NCBI GenBank assembly: GCA_041685115.1 | Contig: JAWLGK010000010.1 | Coordinates: 1-64,000, forward strand | From: JALOAT01 sp041685115 | GTDB lineage: Bacteria > Pseudomonadota > Gammaproteobacteria > Thiohalomonadales > Thiohalomonadaceae | Length of the DNA stretch: 64,000 bases | Reading direction: 5' to 3' | The notes under the pieces: model-generated | Databases searched by the model: none | Seen by the model: the letters and a program-made list of their open reading frames with translations, nothing else | What the model was told of the DNA's origin: nothing | Position numbers and translations under genes: made by a program | Shown here: piece after piece, positions 7,129 to 14,670 of the stretch | Position numbering within the stretch: position 1 is the first letter of the stretch | Layout of the letters: every line of letters begins with the position of its first letter

Positions 7129-7605
7129 CTACTTCATATAGACATACCCGTCCCTGTTGAGCTCCACGATTTCAGCATCCGCCATGGGTACCATGGTTAC
7201 GAAGCCGTGTACGTCTGTGGACGCGACGCCCATGGATTTGGCCGAGGCGCGGCACATTCGGAACTCGACGATATTCCCGACGGTGAGGCTCTGGGCGCGT
7301 TCCATCAGTTCGCGATAGGTTGGGTATGCACCTGTCGTGAAAAACGGTATGGCGCTGCCATGGATGACGATGACAATGGATGCCTCGAAGGGATCGGCCT
7401 CGTAAACGGTGCTGAGAAAGCTGGCCCGATCCAGGATGTCGGCCAGCTGGTCAACACTCCCGGAGGAAAGGTCATAGACCACTTTGCTCGGCGTATAGGT
7501 CCGCTCGACTTCGCGGGCGAAGCCCCAGCGGGCATTTTCCCGTTCCTGCGCCTGGAGGTTGGGTGCAGTGAGCATGAGTACCGAAATAAACAACACGTGC
7601 AGCAT
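7129..7605 (-). CDS. Exported DsrE-family protein, copy A
   Basis: 158 residues from ATG 7605. A signal peptide (MLHVLFISVLMLTAPNLQAQ) is followed by a DsrE/DsrF-like fold. Recognisable segments are VVYDLSSGSVDQLADIL, IVIVIHGSAIPFF, YRELMERAQSLT, VEFRMCRASAKSMG and VTMVPMADAEIVEL. A single Cys sits in the position often found in periplasmic DsrE-like proteins. Family members handle sulfur or have unknown roles; the export signal argues against the cytoplasmic sulfur-relay complex. The gene is convergent to RAYT and lies between RAYT end motifs. A second, practically identical copy lies at 9522-9998. A longer frame reaches 7704 but would place 33 residues before the signal peptide. Confidence 0.75.
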   Translation of the reverse strand: MLHVLFISVLMLTAPNLQAQERENARWGFAREVERTYTPSKVVYDLSSGSVDQLADILDRASFLSTVYEADPFEASIVIVIHGSAIPFFTTGAYPTYRELMERAQSLTVGNIVEFRMCRASAKSMGVASTDVHGFVTMVPMADAEIVELNRDGYVYMK

Positions 7606-7706
7606 ATTCGCCCCGCTGGTCTTCCCGACAACCAAGGGCAACTGTAGGCGGAAAGGCCGGGGCTGCCAAACGATGATGATTACAGGCCGCACGACCGTGC
7701 GCATCA

Positions 7707-7790
7707 GGGTCAGGTCTTGCCTTTTGCCTTTTCCCCTCCTGTGCTAGTTTTTGACCATGGCACGCCCCCTCAGAATTGAATGGCCGGAGC
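7707..7790 (+). mobile_element. RAYT 5'-end remnant
   Basis: A fourth copy of the left-end motif (GGGTCAGGTCTTGCC, 7707-7728) is followed by the usual leader and ATGGCACGCCCCCTCAGAAT at 7757. RAYT similarity ends about 12 codons in. Confidence 0.75.
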
Positions 7791-7809
7791 CCGCCGGCGT
7801 CATGAGAAG

Positions 7810-7863
7810 CCCGCTTGCCGCGGACTTGTAGCGGCCAAGCGGGTTAGCTAAGCTTGGCTAAGC
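7810..7863 (+). promoter_or_regulatory. Hairpin and helical-turn direct repeats upstream of toxin-antitoxin pair
   Basis: CCCGCTTG-CCGC (7810-7821) pairs with GCGG-C-CAAGCGGG (7831-7843), a 12-bp stem with one bulge. It is followed by GCTAAGC at 7847-7853 and again at 7857-7863. The 10-bp spacing puts both repeats on one DNA face, as expected for an antitoxin operator 21 bases before the antitoxin start. The repeats are seen; the operator role is inferred from the usual autoregulation of such modules. Confidence 0.45.
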
Positions 7864-7884
7864 ATTGTTCTGAGGAAGAAAGCG

Positions 7885-8118
7885 ATGGAAACCATCAACA
7901 TGCACGAGGCGAAGACTCGTCTTTCAAACCTTGTGGATCAGGCACTTGCAGGTAAAGACGTGGTGATTGCCAAGGCCGGTACACCCCTTGTACGGCTAGT
8001 TCCGGTCGGGCGTGCGGCTGCCGCCCGCAAGCCTGGTCGGTTCAAGGGCCGGGTGCGTCTCTCCGCCGATTTCGACCAGACTCCCGCAGAAGTGATCCGC
8101 TCCTTCGAGGATGACTGA
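7885..8118 (+). CDS. Antitoxin, Phd/YefM (VapB-like) family
   Basis: A 77-residue protein whose N-terminal half (INMHEAKTRLSNLVDQALAG, then DVVIAKAGTPLVRLVPV) is the DNA-binding Phd/YefM fold. The C-terminal half (RLSADFDQTPAEVIRSFEDD) is the acidic toxin-binding tail. AGGAAG precedes the ATG. It overlaps the PIN toxin gene by 8 bases, giving translational coupling and the antitoxin-first order typical of type II modules. Confidence 0.9.
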   Translation: METINMHEAKTRLSNLVDQALAGKDVVIAKAGTPLVRLVPVGRAAAARKPGRFKGRVRLSADFDQTPAEVIRSFEDD

Positions 8119-8506
8119 GGTGAAGCGGCTGCTGCTGGATACCCACGCCTTTCTATGGTGGCTGTCGGATGACGCCGCCCTCAGCGATAGCGCGCGCGGT
8201 GCCATTGAAGATGGCAGGAATGACGTCTATGTGAGTGCCGCGAGCGTTTGGGAGATCGCCATCAAGCAGGCACTCGGCAAGTTGGAGGCGCCTGACGACC
8301 TCGACAGGATCGTTGAAGAGGAGAATTTCATCCGCCTCCCCATCTCACTGTTCCACGCGGAAGCCGCAGGAAAGCTTCCACCGCTACACCAGGATCCCTT
8401 CGACCGCATGCTGGTGGCGCAGGCGCAGGCGGAAGGGCTGGTGATCGTTACGGCAGATGCACACATCCCGAGGTATGGTGTGCGGACGCTGGATGCGAGG
8501 AGTTAG
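8111..8506 (+). CDS. PIN-domain toxin (VapC-like ribonuclease)
   Basis: 131 residues with the PIN catalytic acids in order: Asp in LLLDTHAFLWW, Glu in SAASVWEIAIKQ, Asp in QDPFDRMLVAQA and Asp in IVTADAHI. This is the complete Mg-dependent RNase centre of VapC toxins, which typically cut tRNA or rRNA. The gene is intact and overlaps its antitoxin. Its stop codon directly abuts the ATG of RAYT copy B, with GGAG just before the stop serving as a possible RBS for RAYT. Confidence 0.92.
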   Translation: MTEVKRLLLDTHAFLWWLSDDAALSDSARGAIEDGRNDVYVSAASVWEIAIKQALGKLEAPDDLDRIVEEENFIRLPISLFHAEAAGKLPPLHQDPFDRMLVAQAQAEGLVIVTADAHIPRYGVRTLDARS

Positions 8507-9361
8507 ATGGCACGTCCCCTCAGAATTGAATTCGCCGGAGCCCTGTATCACGTGACCTCACGGGGTGACGGGCGGGAGGACATCTTTTTGGAGGAGGGCG
8601 ACCGGACGCGGTTCCTGGAGGTGTTGTCGGAGGTGTGCCAGCGGTTTAACTGGGCGGTGCACGCCTACTGCCTGATGGGGAACCACTATCACCTTGTCGT
8701 TGAGACCCGCGACGACACGCTTGCCAAGGGGATGCGTCAGCTCAACGGGCTCTATACGCAACGATTCAATCGGAAGCACGGGCGGGTAGGGCACGTTTTC
8801 CAAGGCCGCTACAAGGCGGTTCTCGTTCAAAAGGATTCTTACCTGCTTGAGCTTGCACGCTATGTGGTGCTCAATCCGGTGCGGGCGGGCATGGTGAGGA
8901 GTGCGAAGGAGTGGCGCTGGAGCAGTTACCGGGCGATGGTTGGGCAAGCCCCCGTTCCACCCTGGTTGACTACCGATTGGGTGCTCTGTGCATTTGCCGG
9001 TCGGAAGACCGATGCGATCGATAGGTACAAGGCCTTTGTGTCGGCAGGGAAGAACCAGCCCTCACCGTGGGAGAGCCTGAGGAATCAGATCTTTCTCGGC
9101 GACGACCAGTTCGTCGAAGAGATGCAGAGCCTGGTTGCTGAGGAACGCGATCTGACGGAGGTTCCGTCGACCCAGCGGCGGCCGGCGGCGAAACCGCTCG
9201 CGCACTATGCCAGCAAGCACCGTGATCGCGACGAGGCTATCGTGGCGGCCTACGCGAGTGGTGGATATAGCCTCAAAGAAATCGGCGAGCATTTTGGGCT
9301 GCACTACTCGCGAATCAGCAAGATAGTGCGGGCGCATGAAAAGGCAAAAGGCAAGGCCTGA
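8507..9361 (+). CDS. REP-associated tyrosine transposase (RAYT), intact copy B
   Basis: 284 residues. It has the N-terminal motif MARPLRIEFAGALYHVTSRG, the HUH motif GNHYHLVVET (His60/His62) and the catalytic Tyr in ARYVVLNPVRA (Tyr119). A C-terminal helix-turn-helix (about 250-278, YSLKEIGEHFGLHYSRISKI) likely reads the element's hairpins. These are the hallmarks of TnpA_REP proteins, single-strand Y1 nucleases of the IS200/IS605 superfamily. It starts one base after the toxin stop codon, so its expression is probably tied to the toxin-antitoxin operon. The usual left-end motif is missing in front of this copy. Confidence 0.93.
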   Translation: MARPLRIEFAGALYHVTSRGDGREDIFLEEGDRTRFLEVLSEVCQRFNWAVHAYCLMGNHYHLVVETRDDTLAKGMRQLNGLYTQRFNRKHGRVGHVFQGRYKAVLVQKDSYLLELARYVVLNPVRAGMVRSAKEWRWSSYRAMVGQAPVPPWLTTDWVLCAFAGRKTDAIDRYKAFVSAGKNQPSPWESLRNQIFLGDDQFVEEMQSLVAEERDLTEVPSTQRRPAAKPLAHYASKHRDRDEAIVAAYASGGYSLKEIGEHFGLHYSRISKIVRAHEKAKGKA

Positions 9362-9468
9362 GCCCACATGTGTGGCCTCAAAGAAATCGGGAGCATTTTG
9401 GGCTGTACTACTCGCGAATCAGCAGGATAGTGCGGCGCGTGAAAAGGCAAAAGGCAAGACCGGACCCC
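9362..9468 (+). repeat. RAYT 3'-end remnant with right-end motif, copy B
   Basis: Same as 6969-7075: a degenerate repeat of the RAYT C-terminal codons followed by the GGCAAAAGGCAAGACC right-end motif. Confidence 0.7.
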
Positions 9469-9521
9469 ACAAAAAACGCATTTCATGTGACGTGGCCTAA
9501 TGAACCTGGCGTCCGGCGCGG

Positions 9522-9998
9522 CTACTTCATATAGACATACCCGTCCCTGTTGAGCTCCACGATTTCAGCATCCGCCATGGGTACCATGGTTACGAAGCCG
9601 TGTACGTCTGTGGACGCGACGCCCATGGATTTGGCCGAGGCGCGGCACATTCGGAACTCGACGATATTCCCGACGGTGAGGCTCTGGGCGCGTTCCATCA
9701 GTTCGCGATAGGTTGGGTATGCACCTGTCGTGAAAAACGGTATGGCGCTGCCATGGATGACGATGACAATGGATGCCTCGAAGGGATCGGCCTCGTAAAC
9801 GGTGCTGAGAAAGCTGGCCCGATCCAGGATGTCGGCCAGCTGGTCAACACTCCCGGAGGAAAGGTCATAGACCACTTTGCTCGGCGTATAGGTCCGCTCG
9901 ACTTCGCGGGCGAAGCCCCAGCGGGCATTTTCCCGTTCCTGCGCCTGGAGGTTGGGTGCAGTGAGCATGAGTACCGAAATAAACAACACGTGCAGCAT
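9522..9998 (-). CDS. Exported DsrE-family protein, copy B
   Basis: 158 residues, identical in translation to the copy at 7129-7605, with the same signal peptide and DsrE-like segments. The near absence of differences over about 600 bases, compared with the more diverged RAYT halves, suggests recent duplication or gene conversion. Confidence 0.75.
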   Translation of the reverse strand: MLHVLFISVLMLTAPNLQAQERENARWGFAREVERTYTPSKVVYDLSSGSVDQLADILDRASFLSTVYEADPFEASIVIVIHGSAIPFFTTGAYPTYRELMERAQSLTVGNIVEFRMCRASAKSMGVASTDVHGFVTMVPMADAEIVELNRDGYVYMK

Positions 9999-10089
9999 AT
10001 TCGCCCCGCTGGTCTTCCCGACAACCAAGGGCAACTGTAGGCGGAAAGGCCGAGGCTGCCAAACGATGATGATTACATGCCGCACGACC

Positions 10090-10574
10090 GGGGGGGGGGA
10101 GCAGAGTGGCGGTGAACCCTAGAGCACGTTAGTATCGGCCCGGGCGAGGGCTCTAGGGGTCCGTGGCTGGGGTTCAGTCACGAGATTCCCGGCAAGGGGC
10201 AGACAGCACATCGGCAGCCGCTTTGGCGACTTCCTTGAACAGGAAGATCAGCTCGAAGGAGCCACCCGCATAACCGTGAAGCGGGTCATCATTTGGCGAA
10301 CGAGCAGCGATGAAGAAGGACAATCTCACCCGAACTTGCCGCGCGCAACACACCAGCCGCACCGTACTCAACCGGCTCCGTGGACGAAAAGGACATCCGC
10401 CTGCCACGGATCACACTCGCAGACGTGGCCAGGCGCTGGGCAAACAATTGCGCGCGGAGTTCGTAGACAACCGGGACCGATGAGGAGGCAGAGAATGCCG
10501 CGCACCTCGGAGGCGGAACGGTGCAAAGAACTAAATTTTGGCTCCACTTTGAAAAGAGGCTTGAGGAGCTCGTA
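10090..10574. other. Non-coding/degenerate stretch at the island edge
   Basis: It opens with a run of ten G (10090-10099). A 9-bp inverted repeat CCCTAGAGC/GCTCTAGGG lies at 10117-10125 and 10150-10158. The rest contains only short unconvincing frames on both strands. I see no recognisable gene; it may be decayed coding DNA. Confidence 0.5.
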
Positions 10575-11042
10575 ATGCGTGTTGGACGAATGCTGCAATG
10601 GTTGTTGATAGGGGTGATCGTGAGCGGTTGCGCGGCGGAAACGCGATCGCGCGCGGGGATTTCTTCTGGGGAAGCGGCCGGTTACACCGTTCTTTATACG
10701 CCCACCCATCGTTTCGAGTGTAGCTATACGGTGCCAATCGTAGGCAAATTTACCGAAGAGTTTCTTCCGGGAGCGATTTTTGGTGCGACGGATTTTTCGG
10801 GCATGAGATACCAGGTTGACCTCAATATCGATCAGGGTCAGTTCGAAGGTCATGTAATTGGTCTCCAACTCTCAACCGTGAACGGAAGAAATGGGGGGTT
10901 TGCGCTCATCCATCCAGATGGGCAATTTGCGGTTCCCAATTATCCTGTCGGTATTTATCACGGCCATTCCGTCGTTCTCCCAGGGAATCAGCCGATAGAA
11001 TGTACCAACGATACGAACCTGTCCCCCTTCAAACAGCTGTGA
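10575..11042 (+). CDS. Putative lipoprotein of unknown function
   Basis: 155 residues from ATG 10575, with GAGGAG 6 bases upstream. The N-terminus (MRVGRMLQWLLIGVIVSGC) is a lipoprotein signal with lipobox VSGC, and the residues after Cys (AAET) do not indicate inner-membrane retention. The mature part has segments such as FECSYTVPIVGKFTEEFLPG and a short beta-rich tail with one further Cys. I do not recognise a family. It is low in GC like the rest of the island. Confidence 0.6.
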   Translation: MRVGRMLQWLLIGVIVSGCAAETRSRAGISSGEAAGYTVLYTPTHRFECSYTVPIVGKFTEEFLPGAIFGATDFSGMRYQVDLNIDQGQFEGHVIGLQLSTVNGRNGGFALIHPDGQFAVPNYPVGIYHGHSVVLPGNQPIECTNDTNLSPFKQL

Positions 11043-11280
11043 TCAAGTAGTAATATTGGAGATTGAGAAGTTCCCTGGCCGCGCATGTATCTGACGTTGC
11101 CTGCCGCCTGGAGTGGCCGGTGATCAAGGATGATTTCTGGTCCGGCTACCCAGGGGCTTCCTGCGAGGCACGCGGCAACACGTCATTCAACGTGCGGGAA
11201 CGAACGGTCCAAAGCTCAAGTGGGAAGCCTTTTGGAAAGGCGTGTCGTTCGGCTCAAGCGAGGTCCGAATTCAGACACAC

Positions 11281-11302
11281 CAGGGTAAGTGTTTTTACCC
11301 TG
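11281..11302 (-). terminator. Short hairpin at the 3' end of the MBL gene
   Basis: CAGGGTAA (11281-11288) and TTACCCTG (11295-11302) form an 8-bp stem with a GTGTTT loop that includes the stop codon of the minus-strand gene. It could act in either direction. Confidence 0.45.
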
Positions 11303-12263
11303 CCCGCAACCTCATCAGCGCCTCCACAGACCGTGTCGCGCCGCGCTCCAGTACGACGAAACTGTGCGGCGAAAGGCCCGCCGTCTCCAGCGCCACGCGC
11401 AGGCGCTTGGGCGGTTCGTCGAGCGGTTCGTCGGTGAGCGGGAAGGTGCCCCAGTGAATGCCGATGGCACAACGTGCCTGCACGTCCACGGCGATCTGCA
11501 CGGCCTCTTCCGGATCCACGTGGGCGGCCTGCATGAACCAGCGCGGTTCGTAGTGGCCGATGGGGATGGCGGCGACGTCCATGGGGCCGAGGCGCTTACG
11601 GATTTCACGGAAGGCCTCCGAGTAGCCTGTGTCGCCCGCGAACAGCACCTGCAGGTTCCGGCCGCGGATCACCCAGCCGCACCACAGGCTGCGGTCCCGA
11701 TCGAAGCCGCCGCGTGCACTCCAGTGCCGTGCGGGCACGCAATGGATCCGCAGTCCGCCGAGGGCGTCTTCATCCCACCACGCCAGTTCCTCCGCATCGC
11801 TGATGCCGCGCCGCTCGAACCAGCGGCGCAGACCGCGCGGCACGAAGAAGCGGGGCGGCCCGCCGGCCTGGGCGGCGAGCCGCTGCACGCTGGGTTTGTC
11901 CAGGTGGTCGTAGTGGTTGTGTGATATCAGCACCGCGTCCACGTGCGGCAGTTGTTCCAGGGCGGGTACCGGCGGCACGCGTCGCCGCGGACCGGCAAAC
12001 CCGAGCGGTGAGGCGCGCAGGCTGAAGTGTGGGTCCGTGAGCAGGTTGAGGCCGTCCAGCTGCCACAACAGGGTGGAATGGCCGATCCACGTGACGGTTG
12101 CGGCGGTGCGGTTTTCGGTGAGCACTTGCAGGTCCGGCCGGGCGACAGGAAAGCGGTAGCCGCCCGCCGGCTCACGGGGCAGACCCGCACGCCAGCGGTG
12201 CCATTGCCAGCGCAGGAAGCCGCCCAATTCGCCGTGCCGAGCTTCCCGGCGTGCCGTCGGCAT
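11295..12263 (-). CDS. MBL-fold metal-dependent hydrolase, NAPE-PLD/UlaG-like
   Basis: 322 residues. The metallo-beta-lactamase signature SHNHYDHLD (HxHxDH) follows VTWIGHSTLL and LLTDPHFSLRASPL, a combination typical of the N-acylphosphatidylethanolamine phospholipase D/RomA-like group. Further ligands are in VPARHWSARG, LFAGDTGYS and GIHWGTFPLTDEP. The protein has no export signal and is probably cytoplasmic or membrane-associated; the natural substrate in bacteria is unknown. The gene starts 3 bases after the DUF2267 gene on the same strand, so they form one operon. Confidence 0.88.
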   Translation of the reverse strand: MPTARREARHGELGGFLRWQWHRWRAGLPREPAGGYRFPVARPDLQVLTENRTAATVTWIGHSTLLWQLDGLNLLTDPHFSLRASPLGFAGPRRRVPPVPALEQLPHVDAVLISHNHYDHLDKPSVQRLAAQAGGPPRFFVPRGLRRWFERRGISDAEELAWWDEDALGGLRIHCVPARHWSARGGFDRDRSLWCGWVIRGRNLQVLFAGDTGYSEAFREIRKRLGPMDVAAIPIGHYEPRWFMQAAHVDPEEAVQIAVDVQARCAIGIHWGTFPLTDEPLDEPPKRLRVALETAGLSPHSFVVLERGATRSVEALMRLRAG

Positions 12264-12266
12264 GCA

Positions 12267-13190
12267 TCAGGCCTGGAGCCAGACCCGTTTGAGGCCCTTC
12301 GGCAGCACGGCGCGCATGGCGCGGTTCTGGGCGGCCGGGATGGTCCGCTTCATGGACGAGAACACCGCGCAGGTGGCCTGTTCCGCCTCCCTGCGCGGCA
12401 GGCCGGTGGTGGCGCTGATCTCATCGAAGAACTCCGCGGCGTCTACGCGCCGTCGCGCCGCGGCGTCGTCGTTGCGCCGGCGCGGCGGTGCGCCGTCGGC
12501 GGCCTTGGCGATGGTACGTGGCAAGGTGGCGAACACGGGCTCTGCTTCGCCAGGGGAGAGGCGCCACTTCAGGTGCGACAGCACCGCGCGCAGGGTCTCG
12601 TCCAATTGTTCCTCGTCGGCGGGCTGCCAGCGGCTTCGCAGGTGCTCGATGAAGTTTTCCGCGCGGATGTCGCCGGCCACCAGGCGGCTGGCGCGCACCG
12701 GGTGGGGCGTGCCGGTGCGCACGGCGCGGAATTTTCTGCGCCAACTCCGTGTGCTCGCCCGGGTGGCGTGGCGCCGGCCATGCACGGCCTCGAGCACCCG
12801 TGCGACGCGCGCCTCGGCGCTGCCAGCACCCGGTGCATCGTGGAAGTCCCCGCGCAGCAGACGGAGGCCGAGCACCTCGCGCTCGATGTCCGCCCGTGGC
12901 CGAAAGCCCAGTTTTTTCAACAGCGGTACTGGCGGCGACCAGCCTTGCAGCCCGTGTTGCAACAGCACGCCGAACACTGCCAGGGGCAGCCACGACCAGC
13001 TGAGGCCGCGCGCTGCGCCAAGGAGCAGGGTGGCCATGCCGGCGATGGCCGCTTGGGCCTCCAGGGCACGATCGAGGTCCCATTCCCGCTCCAGCTCGGC
13101 CAGCCTTGCATCGAGCCGCTCCGCGTCCGCCTCGGCATAGCGTTGCAGGACCTGACGCAACTCCCCGTTGCCGGCAAGGGTCTCGGGCAT
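12267..13190 (-). CDS. DUF2267 protein with YgaP-like membrane hairpin
   Basis: 307 residues from ATG 13190, chosen because GGAGGAAAC lies 6 bases upstream; a longer frame lacks an RBS. Residues about 28-80 form a membrane hairpin ending in GWSPPVPLLKKLGF, like the TM domain of rhodanese-type YgaP proteins. Two DUF2267 half-repeats follow (around 180-225 and 265-305), recognisable by FFDEISATTGLPRREAEQAT and LPKGLKRVW. Function is unknown. Its start is 124 bases from the divergent hisC, so the two may share a regulatory region. Confidence 0.75.
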   Translation of the reverse strand: MPETLAGNGELRQVLQRYAEADAERLDARLAELEREWDLDRALEAQAAIAGMATLLLGAARGLSWSWLPLAVFGVLLQHGLQGWSPPVPLLKKLGFRPRADIEREVLGLRLLRGDFHDAPGAGSAEARVARVLEAVHGRRHATRASTRSWRRKFRAVRTGTPHPVRASRLVAGDIRAENFIEHLRSRWQPADEEQLDETLRAVLSHLKWRLSPGEAEPVFATLPRTIAKAADGAPPRRRNDDAAARRRVDAAEFFDEISATTGLPRREAEQATCAVFSSMKRTIPAAQNRAMRAVLPKGLKRVWLQA

Positions 13191-13314
13191 GGCCGTTTCC
13201 TCCGGAGCTTTCCTCGGAAAAACATAGCCGCGCCCGCCAGTGGCCGGACCACTTCGACGCGCGCGCCGAGTTGCGGCAGAATAGGCGCCCCGCCGACCAG
13301 CCGACCCGTGAGAC

Positions 13315-14370
13315 ATGAGCCGCTTCTGGAGCCCCGTCGTTCATACGCTGACGCCCTACGTCCCGGGCGAGCAGCCCAAGATCCTTAATCTCGTCAAGCT
13401 CAACACCAACGAGAATCCCTACGGGCCGTCGCCGCGGGCCATCGAGGCCCTGCGTGGCGAGGCCGCCGACACGTTGCGCCTGTATCCGGACCCGAACGCG
13501 GATCGCCTGAAGGAAGCGGTGGCCGCCTATTACGGGGTCGGGGCCCGCCAGGTGTTCGTGGGCAACGGTTCCGACGAGGTGCTCGCGCACGTTTTCCAGG
13601 GCCTGCTCAGGCATGCGGCGCCGGTGTTGTTCCCGGACGTGACCTACAGTTTCTATCCCGTCTACTGCGGGTTGTACGGCGTCGATTATGAAACGGTGCC
13701 GCTGGATGCGGATTTCGCCATCGACGTGAAGGACTACGCACGCCCCAACGGCGGCATCATTTTCCCCAACCCCAATGCGCCCACCGGCCGTCTGCTGCCC
13801 ATCGAGGCCGTCGAGCGCCTGGTGCAGGCCAATCCCGATTCGGTGGTGGTGGTGGACGAGGCCTACGTGGATTTCGGCGGCGAGAGCGCCATCCCGCTGG
13901 TGCAGCGCTATCCCAATCTGCTGGTGGTGCAGACCTTCTCCAAGTCGCGCTCGCTGGCGGGCCTGCGGGTCGGCTTCGCGGTGGGCGATGCGGCGCTCAT
14001 CGAAGGCCTCGAACGCATCAAGAACAGCTTCAACTCGTATCCGCTGGATCGCTTCGCCATCGCCGGTGCGGTGGCCGCGCTGGAGGATCGCGCCTGGTTC
14101 GAGCAGACGCGCGACGCCATCATGCGCAGTCGCGACACCCTGGTGGTACAGCTGCAAAGGCTCGGCTTCGAGGTGCTGCCGTCCACGGCGAATTTCATCT
14201 TTGCCCGGCACCCGCACCATGATGCGGCACAGCTTCAGCAGCAATTGCGCGAGCGGGCGATCATCGTGCGCCACTTCCGCCAGCCGCGTATCGAGCAATT
14301 TCTGCGCATCACCATCGGCACGGAAGCGGAGTGCGCGGCGCTGGTGGCGGCCCTCGACGCGATACTCTGA
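13315..14370 (+). CDS. hisC: Histidinol-phosphate aminotransferase
   Basis: 351 residues, normal length. PLP fold-I aminotransferase motifs: LNTNENPYGPSP, VGNGSDEVL, FPNPNAPTG, VVVDEAYVDF and TFSKSRSLAGLRVG carrying the PLP lysine. Converts imidazole acetol phosphate to histidinol phosphate in histidine synthesis. It stands alone here, not in a his operon. A short overlap of reading space with the divergent DUF2267 leader makes its promoter overlap that of the neighbour. Confidence 0.95.
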   Translation: MSRFWSPVVHTLTPYVPGEQPKILNLVKLNTNENPYGPSPRAIEALRGEAADTLRLYPDPNADRLKEAVAAYYGVGARQVFVGNGSDEVLAHVFQGLLRHAAPVLFPDVTYSFYPVYCGLYGVDYETVPLDADFAIDVKDYARPNGGIIFPNPNAPTGRLLPIEAVERLVQANPDSVVVVDEAYVDFGGESAIPLVQRYPNLLVVQTFSKSRSLAGLRVGFAVGDAALIEGLERIKNSFNSYPLDRFAIAGAVAALEDRAWFEQTRDAIMRSRDTLVVQLQRLGFEVLPSTANFIFARHPHHDAAQLQQQLRERAIIVRHFRQPRIEQFLRITIGTEAECAALVAALDAIL

Positions 14371-14427
14371 CACGCGCATCGCTGCACGGCGCATTTGACA
14401 TCGTGCCGAGGTGCGCTAGACATATGG

Positions 14428-14531
14428 CAAGGCCTGTGAAAAGCAAACTCTCAGAAATGAGAGGGCGCAAAGCCTCCGACCTAAGGGGCATTTCCTTCGG
14501 GTTTTGTTCTAAGGTAGCGGGGTTGCCAGGT
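14428..14531 (+). ncRNA. Cyclic di-GMP-I (GEMM) riboswitch
   Basis: The conserved GEMM core is readable. GCAAAC (14443-14448) is followed by hairpin CTCTC-A-GAAA-T-GAGAG with its GAAA tetraloop (14449-14464). Then come GGCGCAAAGCC (14464-14474), CCTAA (14480-14484) and AAGGTAGCGGGGTTGCC (14511-14527). GCAAAGCC, the tetraloop and GGTAGCGGGGTT are hallmark positions of the c-di-GMP-binding aptamer. It lies 140 bases before the EEP-family membrane gene. CCGCGC-AACG-GCGCGG at 14565-14580 could be part of the expression platform, though it lacks a U-run. Confidence 0.9.
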
Positions 14532-14670
14532 CTCTCCCTTTTCCTCCGCCGCATTACCCTGTAACCGCGCAACGGCGCGGCACTATGCTTTCCCCATGAC
14601 CGTATGGACGGTGCGTTTGTCCGGCTGATCGCCGCCGCGCGCGTTCGAGCACGGTAGTACGGGGGGGCGC

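Larger units (their letters stand above)
6115..7697. repeat. 1.58-kb direct repeat, copy A
   Basis: This segment (RAYT pseudogene, 3' remnant, DsrE gene) recurs at 8507-10090. The offset is 2392 before the frameshift site and 2393 after it. The RAYT part differs at scattered positions, while the DsrE part is almost identical. The two copies flank the toxin-antitoxin pair. Confidence 0.9.
8507..10090. repeat. 1.58-kb direct repeat, copy B
   Basis: Second copy of the RAYT-remnant-DsrE segment. Identity with copy A stops at GCACGACCG (10090), precisely at the start of a run of ten G residues. Confidence 0.9.

Noticed and set aside
7810..7843. Integron attC site
   Set aside because: The hairpin lacks the conserved R'/R'' boxes, and it precedes a toxin-antitoxin operon rather than ending a cassette.
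10276..10575. 99-residue ORF ahead of the lipoprotein gene
   Set aside because: No RBS, no domain and unusual composition (Pro, Arg, Thr-rich); probably non-coding.
14331..14564. Small ORF over the riboswitch region
   Set aside because: It begins inside hisC and covers the GEMM aptamer; conserved RNA sequence explains the region.
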